A stretch of 64,000 bases of DNA. Source: CADEED01 sp036677145. GTDB lineage: Bacteria > Pseudomonadota > Gammaproteobacteria > Steroidobacterales > Steroidobacteraceae. Every line of letters begins with the position of its first letter. The first letter of the stretch is position 1. Position numbers and translations under genes: made by a program. Positions 50,910 to 59,661 of this stretch are shown piece after piece. Under the pieces are notes generated by a model that was not told where the DNA came from, made no database searches, and saw only the letters and a program-made list of their open reading frames with translations. Location: contig JAKFFF010000011.1 in assembly GCA_036677145.1 (NCBI GenBank), positions 132,482-196,481 on the forward strand. The letters run 5' to 3'.

Positions 50910-51404
50910 ATGTCACCCCGTGGTAACGCGCGCATTCTCGGCCTCGACCCCGGTTCCCTGCGCACCGGCTACGGCGTCATCGATTGCCAGCGGGGCGAGA
51001 TGCGCATCGTCGCGCAGGGTTGCATCGCCACCGCGGGTGGCGCGCTGGCCAACCGGCTGCGGATCATCCATTCCCGGGTGGTCGAGCTCATCGCCGAACA
51101 TCTGCCCCAGGAGATCGCCATCGAACGGGTATTCCTCGCGAAGAACGCCGACAGCGCGCTCAAGCTCGGGCAGGCGCGCGGCGCGGCGCTCGCGGCCGTG
51201 CCCGCGATGCTCGAAGTACACGAATACGCGCCGCGCGCGATCAAGCTCGCGGTCGTGGGCGTCGGCGGCGCGGAGAAAACCCAGGTCGCGCACATGGTCC
51301 GGCAACTGCTCCGGGTGGACACGCGGCTCACGGCCGATGCGGCGGACGCGCTCGCCGTCGCGATCTGCCATGCGAACTCCAGAAAGTTCGAGATGACCGC
51401 GTGA
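50910..51404 (+). CDS. ruvC: Holliday junction resolvase RuvC
   Basis: A 164-residue endonuclease that cuts Holliday junctions. Catalytic acids are in ILGLDPGSLRTGYGVID (first Asp), IAIERVFLAKNADSALKLGQ (Glu) and TADAADALAVAICH (last Asp pair). ATG 50910 gives the normal beginning; the frame is open upstream to 50751, with ATG 50820 as an alternative that would add a 30-residue basic extension. The 182-bp gap to divergent relA holds TATCAT at 50774-50779 as a possible -10 box. The last four bases overlap ruvA. Confidence 0.94.
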   Translation: MSPRGNARILGLDPGSLRTGYGVIDCQRGEMRIVAQGCIATAGGALANRLRIIHSRVVELIAEHLPQEIAIERVFLAKNADSALKLGQARGAALAAVPAMLEVHEYAPRAIKLAVVGVGGAEKTQVAHMVRQLLRVDTRLTADAADALAVAICHANSRKFEMTA

Positions 51405-52009
51405 TCGGATTCATCCGCGGCAAACTCGTCATCAAGACTCCGCCTCATCTCACCGTGGACGTGGGCGGCGTCGGTTACGACATCGAAGCGCCGATGTCGA
51501 CGTTCTACACGCTGCCCGCGGTGGGCAGCGAAGTGCGACTGCTGACGCATCTCGTCGTGCGCGAGGACGCGCACATCCTGTACGGCTTCGGCACGCAGGA
51601 AGAACGCGCGTTGTTCCGCAACCTGCTCAAGGTCTCGCAGGTTGGTCCCAAGCTCGCGCTCGCGATCCTGTCGGGCGTGAGCGTCGAGGGGTTCGCGACA
51701 CTGGTGAAGCTGCAAGACACCGCGTCGCTCACGAAGATTCCCGGAGTCGGGCGCAAGACCGCCGAGCGGGTACTCATGGAAATGAAGGACCGCCTCGATG
51801 CGCTCAATGAAGCGAGCGCGAGTTTCGCGGCGGGTGGCTCAGGGCCCGCGTTGTCGTCGAGCACCGAGGGTGAGGCTTGGACCGCGCTCGTGGCTCTCGG
51901 CTACAAGCCGGCCGAAGTCACCGCGATGCTGAAGCCGTTCGCGGGTTCCGGTGGGACGACCGAAGATCTCATCCGTCGTGCGTTGCAGGGCACGGTGCGT
52001 CCGCAATGA
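51401..52009 (+). CDS. ruvA: Holliday junction branch migration protein RuvA
   Basis: A 202-residue junction-binding protein that guides RuvB. Start GTG 51401 overlaps the ruvC stop (GTGA) and gives MIGFIRGKLVIKTPPHLTVD, the usual beginning. The OB domain is followed by helix-hairpin-helix motifs (LLKVSQVGPKLALAILSG, LTKIPGVGRKTAERVLMEMK) and the C-terminal RuvB-binding domain (ALVALGYKPAEVTAML). The stop overlaps ruvB by four bases. Confidence 0.97.
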   Translation: MIGFIRGKLVIKTPPHLTVDVGGVGYDIEAPMSTFYTLPAVGSEVRLLTHLVVREDAHILYGFGTQEERALFRNLLKVSQVGPKLALAILSGVSVEGFATLVKLQDTASLTKIPGVGRKTAERVLMEMKDRLDALNEASASFAAGGSGPALSSSTEGEAWTALVALGYKPAEVTAMLKPFAGSGGTTEDLIRRALQGTVRPQ

Positions 52010-53052
52010 GCACTCCCGAGAATCGGCTCGTGCAGGCGCCGGCCACGCGCGAAGAGGAAGCGGTGGATAGGGCCATCCGCCCGAAGAAGCTCGCGGACTA
52101 TGTAGGCCAGGAGCAGGTCAAGGCGCAGCTCGAAATTTTCGTGCAGGCCGCGGTCAAGCGCGGCGAAGCGCTCGATCACGCATTGATCTTCGGACCTCCG
52201 GGTCTCGGCAAGACGACGCTGGCCAACATCCTGGCCGCCGAGCTTGGCGTGAGTCTGCGCCAGACCTCGGGCCCGGTGCTCGAACGGCCCGGCGACCTGG
52301 CCGCATTGCTCACCAACTTGCAACCGCGCGACGTGTTGTTCATCGACGAGATCCATCGGCTTTCGCCGGTGGTCGAAGAAGTGCTGTATCCCGCGATGGA
52401 GGATTTCCAGCTCGACATCATGATCGGCGAGGGCCCGGCGGCGCGCTCGATCAAGCTCGCGCTGCAGCCGTTCACCTTGATAGGCGCGACCACCCGCGCG
52501 GGCCTGCTCACATCCCCGTTGCGAGACCGCTTCGGCATCGTGCAGCGCCTCGAGTTCTACACGGTCGGCGAGCTCGAACGCATCGTGACGCGTTCGGCCG
52601 GAATTCTCGGCGTGCCCATCGACGCGGACGGCGCGGCGCGGATCGCGCAACGCTCGCGCGGCACGCCGCGTATCGCGAACCGTCTGCTGCGGCGCGTGCG
52701 TGACTTCGCGGAGGTCAAGGCGCAGGGCAGCATCGACGAGCCCGTGGCCCGCGCCGCGCTCGACCTGCTGGAAGTCGATCCGCAGGGTTTCGACGCGCTC
52801 GATCGCAAGCTGCTGTCCACCATCATCGAGAAGTTCGACGGCGGACCGGTGGGTATCGAAAGCCTCGCGGCCGCGATCGGCGAGGAACGCGGCACGCTGG
52901 AAGACGTGATCGAACCGTTCCTGATCCAGCAGGGTTTTCTCATGCGCACGGCGCGCGGCCGCATGGCGACCCGCAACGCCTATCTACATTTCGGGCTCAA
53001 GGTGCCCGAGCGCGCGCTGTCGAACCTGCCGCTGTTCGAAGCGGAACGCTGA
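52006..53052 (+). CDS. ruvB: Holliday junction helicase RuvB
   Basis: A 348-residue AAA+ motor. Motifs: RPKKLADYVGQEQVKAQLEI near 27-46, Walker A FGPPGLGKTTLANILA near 63-78, Walker B LFIDEIHRLSP near 112-122, sensor 1 and GATTRAGLLTSPLRDRFGI near 160-178, and a C-terminal winged helix (QQGFLMRTARGRM). ATG 52006 in an ATGA overlap with ruvA is the real start. The neighbours ruvC and ruvA complete the resolvasome. Confidence 0.98.
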   Translation: MSTPENRLVQAPATREEEAVDRAIRPKKLADYVGQEQVKAQLEIFVQAAVKRGEALDHALIFGPPGLGKTTLANILAAELGVSLRQTSGPVLERPGDLAALLTNLQPRDVLFIDEIHRLSPVVEEVLYPAMEDFQLDIMIGEGPAARSIKLALQPFTLIGATTRAGLLTSPLRDRFGIVQRLEFYTVGELERIVTRSAGILGVPIDADGAARIAQRSRGTPRIANRLLRRVRDFAEVKAQGSIDEPVARAALDLLEVDPQGFDALDRKLLSTIIEKFDGGPVGIESLAAAIGEERGTLEDVIEPFLIQQGFLMRTARGRMATRNAYLHFGLKVPERALSNLPLFEAER

Positions 53053-53062
53053 GCCCGCGACC

Positions 53063-53461
53063 ATGAACGAATTCAGCTGGCGCGCACGCGTTTACTGGGA
53101 AGACACCGACGGCGGCGGCGTGGTGTATTACGCCAACTACCTGCGATTCATGGAGCGCGCGCGCACCGAGTGGCTGCGTGTGCTCGGGCATGCGCAAGGC
53201 GAACTCGCCGCGAAGGAAGGTTTCGTGTTCGCGGTCGTCGAGGCGCACGTGCACTATCGCCGTCCCGCGCGTCTCGACGACGAACTGCTGATCACCTGTC
53301 TGCCGGTGCCCGAAGGCCGGGCATCGATCCGCTTCAAACAATCCGTCCGCAATGCCGCCACCGACCAGGTGCTGGCCGAGGGCGAGGTGCGCGTGGCCTG
53401 CGTCGATGCCACGACCTTCCGGCCCCGGCCCTTGCCGGATTTCGTGAAGCTCCCTCTTTAA
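53063..53461 (+). CDS. ybgC: Tol-Pal-associated acyl-CoA thioesterase YbgC
   Basis: A 132-residue hot-dog thioesterase. The family catalytic motif is WEDTDGGGVVYYANYLRFME (Asp near 14), followed by RARTEWLRVLG and the conserved core VVEAHVHYRRPARLDDELL. It acts on acyl-CoA or acyl-ACP in the cytoplasm and is nearly always the first gene of the tol-pal cluster, as here. It starts 10 bp after ruvB. Confidence 0.94.
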   Translation: MNEFSWRARVYWEDTDGGGVVYYANYLRFMERARTEWLRVLGHAQGELAAKEGFVFAVVEAHVHYRRPARLDDELLITCLPVPEGRASIRFKQSVRNAATDQVLAEGEVRVACVDATTFRPRPLPDFVKLPL

Positions 53462-53478
53462 CAGCTCCAGGGTACGCA

Positions 53479-54150
53479 ATGGACAATGAACTCTCGATCG
53501 TCAAACTGGTGCTCGAAGCAAGCCCGGTCGTGCAGGGTGTGTTGTGCCTGCTGCTGCTTGCCTCGCTGATGTCGTGGACCATCATTTTCCGCAAGCGCTC
53601 GCTGATCTCGCGCGCGCAGTCGGAAGCGGAAACTTTCGAGAACAGCTTCTGGAAGGGCGGTGATCTCACCGCGCTTTACCGGCAGATCGAAGCGCGCGGC
53701 GGCGCCACCGGCATGTCGAGCATCTTCGAGTTCGGCTTCCGGGAATTCGCCCGTCTCAAGCAGGGCGGCATTCCGGCGGAGCAATTGCTCGACGGCGCAC
53801 GCCGCGCGATGCGCGTCGGGCAGCTCAAGGAAATCGAGCGCCTCGAAGAGAGTCTCTCGAACCTCGCGACCATCGGATCGACCAGTCCCTATGTCGGCCT
53901 GTTCGGCACCGTGTGGGGAATCATGAGCTCCTTCGTCGCGCTCGGCGGCGTGCAGCAGGCAACGCTGGCGATGGTCGCGCCCGGCATCGCGGAGGCGCTG
54001 ATCGCGACCGCGCTCGGCCTGTTCGCCGCCATCCCCGCGGTGATCGCCTACAACCGGTACGCCGACCAGGTGAGCCGGCTCGAATTGCGCTACGACGCGT
54101 TCATGGAAGAGTTCTCGACGATCCTGCAGCGTTACGCGGGCAACAAATAG
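53479..54150 (+). CDS. tolQ: Tol-Pal system proton channel TolQ
   Basis: A 223-residue inner-membrane protein of the MotA/TolQ/ExbB family. Three membrane helices: about 16-38, 130-155 and 165-190 (STSPYVGLFGTVWGIMSSF, then GIAEALIATALGLFAAIPAV). With TolR it makes the proton-driven stator that energises TolA. ATG 53479 gives the normal start (MDNELSIVKLVLEASPVVQ); the frame upstream runs through ybgC in another phase and is not real. Confidence 0.96.
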   Translation: MDNELSIVKLVLEASPVVQGVLCLLLLASLMSWTIIFRKRSLISRAQSEAETFENSFWKGGDLTALYRQIEARGGATGMSSIFEFGFREFARLKQGGIPAEQLLDGARRAMRVGQLKEIERLEESLSNLATIGSTSPYVGLFGTVWGIMSSFVALGGVQQATLAMVAPGIAEALIATALGLFAAIPAVIAYNRYADQVSRLELRYDAFMEEFSTILQRYAGNK

Positions 54151-54159
54151 GAGACCGTC

Positions 54160-54615
54160 ATGGCATCGGTTAATCAAACTACCCGCCGGCGGAAACTGAT
54201 GGGCGAGATCAACGTCGTGCCGTACATCGACGTGATGCTCGTGTTGCTGATCATCTTCATGATCACGGCGCCGCTGCTCGCCGAAGGCATCAAGGTCGAG
54301 TTGCCCAAGGCCGGGGCGCGGCCGATTCCGCCCGAGATGCTCAAGGACGCGAAACCCATCGTGCTGACCGTCGATTCGGCGGGACGGCTGTTCCTCAATC
54401 ACGGTGGCAAGGAAGATGAACCGATCGATGCGGCCACAGTCGAAGCGCGAGCGGCCGCGGTTCTGCGTCGCGCACCGGAAACCGCGGTGCTCGTGCGCGG
54501 GGACTATCGCGTGGCCTATGGAGAAGTTGTTTCCGCCATGACCATTCTGCAACGCGCCGGTGCCAGCAAAGTTGGATTCATCACGCAGCCTCCGGAACGG
54601 ATTCGGGGTCAATAG
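54160..54615 (+). CDS. tolR: Tol-Pal system protein TolR
   Basis: A 151-residue ExbD/TolR protein with one membrane helix containing the proton-carrying Asp in NVVPYIDVMLVLLIIFMITA (near residue 23-25), and a periplasmic domain ending in the conserved region for peptidoglycan binding. GRRKLMGEINVVPY-like opening and the length match TolR. It lies nine bases after tolQ. Confidence 0.96.
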   Translation: MASVNQTTRRRKLMGEINVVPYIDVMLVLLIIFMITAPLLAEGIKVELPKAGARPIPPEMLKDAKPIVLTVDSAGRLFLNHGGKEDEPIDAATVEARAAAVLRRAPETAVLVRGDYRVAYGEVVSAMTILQRAGASKVGFITQPPERIRGQ

Positions 54616-54629
54616 GTTCCCCCAGCCCG

Positions 54630-55556
54630 ATGCCGCCACAGAAACCTCGCAAAAGTGGGCGGGCGCCTGCGATCGCGCTGTCCGTGCTACTGCACGCGGC
54701 CATCGCCGCGGTCGCCGTGTTTTTTGCCTGGTTCACGTGGAAACACGAGCCGCCACCCGTGCAGACGATGGCGATCGAAGGCACGGTGGTCGACGAGCGG
54801 GCGTTGAAGAACGTGTCGCCGCCGCCGGCGACGCCGGCCCCCGCACCCACTCCCGAACCCGAACCCGCGCCGCCGGAACCCGTCACACCGCCCGAGCCCG
54901 ACCCGGCCGAGCTGGAAAAGCAGAAGGAAGAAGCGCGGCTCGCCGAGGAAAAGGAACAGGCCGAAAAGGTCGAACAGGAACGTATCGAGCGGGAAAAGCA
55001 GGAGCAGGAACAGGCGCGGCTCGATGCCGAAAAGGCAGAGACCGAGAAGCAGGAAGCCAGGCGCCTCGAAGAGCAGAAGCAGGCCGCGGCCAGGGCCGCC
55101 GCCGAGAAGGCCGCTGCGGAAAAGGCGGCCGCGGAGAAAAAGGCCCTCGAGAAAAAGCGTGCGGACGATGCCGCCGCCGCGAAGAAGGCCGCCGAGGAAA
55201 AGGCGCGGCTCGCACGCGAGGCGGAGTTGCGGCGCAGTCTCGAGGCGGAGGAGCGCGGCAATGCAATACGCGGCAGCGCCGAAGCTTCACGCTGGCACGC
55301 GCAGATAGTCGCGCGGATCACACGCGCCTGGATTCGTCCACCCTCGGCACGTGCGGGCATCGAGTGTATTGTGTCGGTCACGCAGGTCCCGGGCGGCGAA
55401 GTCACCGGCGTCCGAGTGCAGAGTTGCAGCATCGCCGACCCGGCGCTGCGCGAATCAGTGGAAGCCGCGGTGTACCGCGCTTCGCCACTGCCGCCGCCGC
55501 CGGATCCGGCGCTGTTCGAACGAAATTTGGAGCTGACATTTGCCCCACAAGATTGA
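54630..55556 (+). CDS. tolA: Tol-Pal system protein TolA
   Basis: A 308-residue protein bridging inner and outer membranes. One N-terminal membrane helix (about 16-37, containing the AIAL SVLLHAAIAA region), a Pro-rich stretch (about 60-95), a long Lys/Glu/Ala coiled coil (about 97-225) and a TonB-like C-terminal domain (about 230-308: HAQIVARITRAWIRPPSARA, ending LELTFAPQD). The coiled-coil codons are repetitive, which explains long antisense open frames here. It contacts TolB and Pal when energised by TolQR. Confidence 0.95.
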   Translation: MPPQKPRKSGRAPAIALSVLLHAAIAAVAVFFAWFTWKHEPPPVQTMAIEGTVVDERALKNVSPPPATPAPAPTPEPEPAPPEPVTPPEPDPAELEKQKEEARLAEEKEQAEKVEQERIEREKQEQEQARLDAEKAETEKQEARRLEEQKQAAARAAAEKAAAEKAAAEKKALEKKRADDAAAAKKAAEEKARLAREAELRRSLEAEERGNAIRGSAEASRWHAQIVARITRAWIRPPSARAGIECIVSVTQVPGGEVTGVRVQSCSIADPALRESVEAAVYRASPLPPPPDPALFERNLELTFAPQD

Positions 55557-55560
55557 ACGC

Positions 55561-56859
55561 ATGAAAAAACTCGCTGCATTTCTATTGCTCGCCACGTTCG
55601 GGTGCGCGAATCCCGTATTCGCGCAGCTCAAACTCACCATCACGCAGGGTGTCACCGACCCGATTCCGATTGCCGTGGTGCCGTTCGCGCGCGCCGTACC
55701 CGCCGACGGCGGCGTCGATGTCGCGGCCATCGTGCAGCGCGACCTCGAAAGCAGCGGTCGCTTCAAGGGCATGGCGCGCACCGACATGCTCACGACGCCA
55801 ACGACTTCCGCCGAAGTGGACATCGCCGGCTGGAAGCAGCAGCGCAACGACTACGTCGTCGTCGGACGGCTGACCGCGCTCGCCAACGGCGACGTCGCGA
55901 TCGATGCCGAACTCGTCAACGTGCTGACCGGGCAGCGCCTGCTCGGACAGAAATGGACCGTGCAGCCGCGCAACCTGCGTAACGGCGCCCACCGTGTCGC
56001 CGACGCCATTTACGAAAAGATCCTCGGCGTGCGCGGCGCGTTCGCGACGCGAATTGCCTACGTGTCGGTCGATGGCAAGCCGCCGGCCCAGCGCTACCAG
56101 CTCATCGTTGCCGATGCCGACGGCGAGAACCCGCGCATCATCCTGAATTCACAGCAGCCGCTGATGTCGCCCGCCTGGTCGGCGGACGGCGATTGGCTGG
56201 CCTACGTGTCGTTCGAGCGGCGTGTGTCCGCCGTCTACGTCCAGCAGGTGCGCACCGGACAGCGGCGCATGGTGTCGGCGCGTGCCGGCATCAACGGCGC
56301 GCCGGCCTGGTCGCCTGACGGCAAGAAGCTGGCCCTGACGCTGTCTGGCAGCAACGGCAATCTCGACGTCTATCTACTCGATCTCACGACGCAGCAGCTC
56401 ACGCGCCTGACCGACGACGCCGGCATCGATACCGAAGCGGTTTTCACGGCCGACGGCTCGGCGATCTACTTCACGTCGGACCGGTCGGGCAATCCGCAGG
56501 TTTACCGGCTGGGCCTGGGAGCCAATGAGCGGCCGCGGCGTGTCACGTTCACGGGCTCGTACAACGCGCGCCCGCGCATTTCGCCCGACGGCAAACAACT
56601 CGCCGTCCTGACACTAGACGAAGGAGCGTACCGCATCGGCGTGCAGGATATCGCCACGGGCACGATGCAGATCCTGTCGAAAGGCCGGCAGGACGAGAGC
56701 CCCAGTTTCGCGCCGAACGGCGCGATGGTGATCCTCGCGGGACGCGAACGCGGGCAGGGCGTGCTGCAGACGATTTCCATCGACGGGCAGACCTCGTTCC
56801 GGCTCAACGCCGACGCGGGCGAAGTGCGTGAGCCCGTATGGGGTCCGTTTCTGCCCTGA
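55561..56859 (+). CDS. tolB: Tol-Pal system periplasmic protein TolB
   Basis: A 432-residue periplasmic protein. The signal peptide MKKLAAFLLLATFGCANPVFAQ fixes ATG 55561 over an upstream in-frame TTG at 55540. An N-terminal alpha/beta domain (IPIAVVPFARAVPADGGVD) precedes a six-bladed beta-propeller of repeated WSPDGKKLA-type units (PAWSADGDWLAYVS, PRISPDGKQLAVLT). It binds Pal and TolA during cell division. Confidence 0.97.
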   Translation: MKKLAAFLLLATFGCANPVFAQLKLTITQGVTDPIPIAVVPFARAVPADGGVDVAAIVQRDLESSGRFKGMARTDMLTTPTTSAEVDIAGWKQQRNDYVVVGRLTALANGDVAIDAELVNVLTGQRLLGQKWTVQPRNLRNGAHRVADAIYEKILGVRGAFATRIAYVSVDGKPPAQRYQLIVADADGENPRIILNSQQPLMSPAWSADGDWLAYVSFERRVSAVYVQQVRTGQRRMVSARAGINGAPAWSPDGKKLALTLSGSNGNLDVYLLDLTTQQLTRLTDDAGIDTEAVFTADGSAIYFTSDRSGNPQVYRLGLGANERPRRVTFTGSYNARPRISPDGKQLAVLTLDEGAYRIGVQDIATGTMQILSKGRQDESPSFAPNGAMVILAGRERGQGVLQTISIDGQTSFRLNADAGEVREPVWGPFLP

Positions 56860-56919
56860 AGAATTCCCGAGTTCCCATTTTTCTGATCGTTTTCTGAAGT
56901 ACTGAAGAAAGGTAAGCCA

Positions 56920-57429
56920 ATGAAACACCTCGCTACTACGGCCGCGTTGTTCGCCTCGCTCCTGCTGATCGCATCCTGTTCGTCCAAACCGGAAACACTG
57001 CCGGAGCAGGCGCCGCAACAGCAGTCGACCGCGGACACGGCGCCCGCCGATGACGCGAATGCCACGACCGATGCCGCCGGTCCGTCCGGTGAGCTGCTGT
57101 CCAAGCGCATCGTCTATTTCGATTTCGATCGCGCCGACATCCGCGCGGACTCGCAGACGGTGGTGGCGGCGCACGCGCGTTATCTCGCCGCGAATCCGAC
57201 CCAGAAAGTGCGCCTCGAAGGACACGCCGATGAGCGCGGCTCGCGCGAATACAACATCGGTCTCGGCGAACGCCGCGGCCAGGCGGTGCGCCGCGCGTTG
57301 CTGCTCCAGGGCGTCGCGGAAGTGCAATTGTCCACGGTGAGCTACGGCGAAGAACGTCCCGCCGCGGCCGGCAGCGATGAGCAGACCTATGCGCTCAATC
57401 GCCGCGTGGAAATCATTTACATACGGTAG
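56920..57429 (+). CDS. pal: peptidoglycan-associated lipoprotein Pal
   Basis: A 169-residue outer-membrane lipoprotein. Lipobox LLLIASC (Cys20), a low-complexity acidic linker, then an OmpA-C domain with VYFDFDRADIRADSQT near 65-80 and the peptidoglycan-binding LEGHADERGSREYNIGLGER near 105-125. It anchors the outer membrane to the wall and partners TolB. It starts 60 bp after tolB. Confidence 0.97.
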   Translation: MKHLATTAALFASLLLIASCSSKPETLPEQAPQQQSTADTAPADDANATTDAAGPSGELLSKRIVYFDFDRADIRADSQTVVAAHARYLAANPTQKVRLEGHADERGSREYNIGLGERRGQAVRRALLLQGVAEVQLSTVSYGEERPAAAGSDEQTYALNRRVEIIYIR

Positions 57430-57437
57430 GTGCACCG

Positions 57438-58196
57438 ATGAAGGCACATCGCCTGTTCATCACGATCGCCGCAGGGTCCTTCGTGCTCGGCGGCTGCGCC
57501 GTCGCGCCCGAAGACGATCCGGTGCAGATCCGCATGAACGACCTGGACAACCGGGTGCAGCGGATCGAGCGCGTGTTGACCAACCAGAGCCTGCTCGAGC
57601 TCGCGCAACGCATCGACCGGTTGCAGGCCGAGCTGCGCACGATCCGCGGTGAAGTCGAGCTGCTGCAGAATCAGAGCGAGGGCGGCAAGACGCAGACCCG
57701 CAATCTGTACGGCGATCTCGACAAGCGCATCGCGGCGCTCGAAACCCTGGGCGGTGTGGCGGGCAGTTCCGCGACATCACCCGCCATCGCGCCCCCGGTG
57801 GCCGCCGGCGGGCAGGCAGAGCAGGCCAGCTACGACTCCGCGTTCAATGCGCTCAAGGCGGCGGACTATCCGAAAGCCATTTCCGGGTTCAGGGGGTTCG
57901 TTTCCGCCTACCCGCAGAGCGCGCTCGCGAGCAATGCGCAGTACTGGTTAGGCGAGGCGTATTACGTCACGCGCGAATATCCGAGCGCCATCACCGCGTT
58001 CCAGAAGGTCACGACCGACTGGCCGGATTCGCGCAAGGCGCCGGACGCGCTGGTGAAGATCGGTTTCACGCAATCGGCGCTCGGCCGCAATGCGGATGCG
58101 CGCGCCACACTCGAGGAAGTCACGCGCCGATATCCGGGCACGGAAGCGGCGCAACTGGCCACGGAGCGCCTGAAGCGGCTTACGAATGGACGATGA
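57438..58196 (+). CDS. cpoB: cell division coordinator CpoB (YbgF)
   Basis: A 252-residue periplasmic protein that links Tol-Pal activity to wall synthesis. A signal with lipobox-like GGCAVAP precedes an N-terminal trimerising coiled coil (about 30-90, DLDNRVQRIERVLTNQSLLE) and C-terminal TPR repeats (YDSAFNALKAADYPKAISGF, NAQYWLGEAYYVTREYPSAI, LVKIGFTQSALGRNADARA). The Cys in the signal may be lipidated, which is unusual for E. coli CpoB. Its last 11 bases overlap queE. Confidence 0.94.
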   Translation: MKAHRLFITIAAGSFVLGGCAVAPEDDPVQIRMNDLDNRVQRIERVLTNQSLLELAQRIDRLQAELRTIRGEVELLQNQSEGGKTQTRNLYGDLDKRIAALETLGGVAGSSATSPAIAPPVAAGGQAEQASYDSAFNALKAADYPKAISGFRGFVSAYPQSALASNAQYWLGEAYYVTREYPSAITAFQKVTTDWPDSRKAPDALVKIGFTQSALGRNADARATLEEVTRRYPGTEAAQLATERLKRLTNGR

Positions 58197-58854
58197 GACG
58201 GGCGGCGCCCCGGCGCGCCGCCTGAAGATCACAGAGATTTTCCATTCATTGCAGGGGGAGGCCGACACGGTCGGCTTCCCCACCGTTTTCGTGCGGCTCA
58301 CCGGCTGCCCACTGCGCTGCCAGTACTGCGACACCGCGTATGCGTTTCACGGCGGCGAGTGGCGCACGATCGAAGAAGTACTGGCGCAGGTGGCCGGATT
58401 TTCGCCGCGTTACGTGTGCGTGACGGGCGGCGAACCGCTGGCGCAAAAAACCTGCCTGCCATTGCTGACCAGCCTGTGCGACGCGGGCTACCGGGTTTCA
58501 CTCGAGACCAGCGGCGCGATGCCGCTGGGCGGTGTGGATGAACGCGTGATCCGCGTCGTCGACGTCAAGACGCCGGGCTCGGGCGAGGAGCGCCGCAATC
58601 GCTACGAAGAACTCACGCAACTGCGTCCCACCGAACAGATCAAGTTCGTGATCTGCGACCGCGCCGATTACGAGTGGAGCCGCGCGAAAGTCGCGGAACT
58701 CGGCCTCGATGCGCGCTGCACGGTGTTATTCAGTCCGAGCGCCGATCAGCTTCCGGCGCGGCAACTCGCGGACTGGATTCTCGAAGACCGCGCGCCGGTG
58801 CGCTTTCAGCTTCAGCTCCACAAGATCCTCTGGGGCAACACCCCAGGGAAATGA
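58186..58854 (+). CDS. queE: 7-carboxy-7-deazaguanine synthase QueE
   Basis: A 222-residue radical-SAM enzyme that rearranges carboxytetrahydropterin to the deazaguanine core of queuosine. The [4Fe-4S] cysteines are C41, C45 and C48 in LTGCPLRCQYCDTAYAF. ITEIFHSLQGEADTVGFPT at the start and VTGGEPLAQKTCLPLL near 82 are family signatures. It overlaps cpoB by 11 bases and is followed one base later by queC. Confidence 0.96.
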   Translation: MDDETGGAPARRLKITEIFHSLQGEADTVGFPTVFVRLTGCPLRCQYCDTAYAFHGGEWRTIEEVLAQVAGFSPRYVCVTGGEPLAQKTCLPLLTSLCDAGYRVSLETSGAMPLGGVDERVIRVVDVKTPGSGEERRNRYEELTQLRPTEQIKFVICDRADYEWSRAKVAELGLDARCTVLFSPSADQLPARQLADWILEDRAPVRFQLQLHKILWGNTPGK

Positions 58855-58855
58855 A

Positions 58856-59524
58856 ATGAAACGCGCCGTCGTATTGCTCTCCGGTGGTCTCGACTCGGCA
58901 ACGGTGCTCGCGTTGGCGCGAGCGTCGGGTCTCGAGTGTTACGCGCTGTCGGTGAGTTACGGGCAGCGTCATCACGCCGAACTCGATGCCGCGGCCGCCG
59001 TCGCGAAAGCGCTGGGTGCGCGCGAGCATCGCGTCATGCACGTGGACCTCGCCGGCATCGGCGGCTCCGCGCTCACCGACCGGTCGGTCGCGGTGCCCAC
59101 GCAACCCACGGCGGGCATTCCGGTGACCTATGTCCCCGCGCGCAACACCATCATGCTGTCGCTGGCGCTCGCCTGGGCCGAGGTGCTGAAGGCCGGGGAA
59201 ATTCACATCGGCGTGAACGCGGTGGATTACTCGGGGTATCCGGATTGCCGTCCCGAGTTCGTCGCGGCCTTCGCAAGGCTCGCCGCGCTTGCGACCAAGG
59301 CCGGCGTGGAGGGCGGGGCAATTGCCATCCGGGCGCCCCTGATTGAAATGAGCAAGGCGCAAATCGTGCGTACCGGCATGGATAATGGCGTTGACTTCGG
59401 GCTCACCGTTTCCTGCTACCAGGCGGACAGCGCGGGACGGGCCTGCGGCCGCTGCGATTCCTGCCGCCTGCGCCGCGATGGTTTTACGGCCGCGGGGGTC
59501 GCCGATCCGACACGGTATGTGTAG
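58856..59524 (+). CDS. queC: 7-cyano-7-deazaguanine synthase QueC
   Basis: A 222-residue ATP-dependent enzyme that makes preQ0 from carboxydeazaguanine. The PP-loop motif is VVLLSGGLDSATVLALA near 5-20; VPARNTIMLSLALAWAE near 95 and the zinc-binding CYQADSAGRACGRCDSCRLR near 188-207 are typical. ATG 58856 follows the queE stop by one base; the frame is open upstream inside queE but unsupported. With queE it supplies queuosine for tRNA; queD and queF are not in the window. Confidence 0.97.
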   Translation: MKRAVVLLSGGLDSATVLALARASGLECYALSVSYGQRHHAELDAAAAVAKALGAREHRVMHVDLAGIGGSALTDRSVAVPTQPTAGIPVTYVPARNTIMLSLALAWAEVLKAGEIHIGVNAVDYSGYPDCRPEFVAAFARLAALATKAGVEGGAIAIRAPLIEMSKAQIVRTGMDNGVDFGLTVSCYQADSAGRACGRCDSCRLRRDGFTAAGVADPTRYV

Positions 59525-59542
59525 ACTGCGCGCCCTTCCCGG

Positions 59543-59617
59543 GGGTTGGTAGCTCAGCGGTAGAGCAGCGCCCTTTTAAGGCGGTGGTCGTGGGTTCGAT
59601 CCCCACCCAACCCACCA
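59543..59617 (+). tRNA. tRNA-Lys (anticodon TTT)
   Basis: A 75-nt cloverleaf: acceptor GGGTTGG/CCAACCC, D-arm GCTC...GAGC, anticodon loop CTTTTAA (TTT), T-arm GTGGGTTCGATCCCCAC and an encoded CCA. It lies 18 bp after queC, as in Pseudomonas-like genomes, and may be co-transcribed with it. Confidence 0.97.
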
Positions 59618-59661
59618 ACATCCCGCGATAAACTTCCCCCGCATATTCACGGGGGGACACC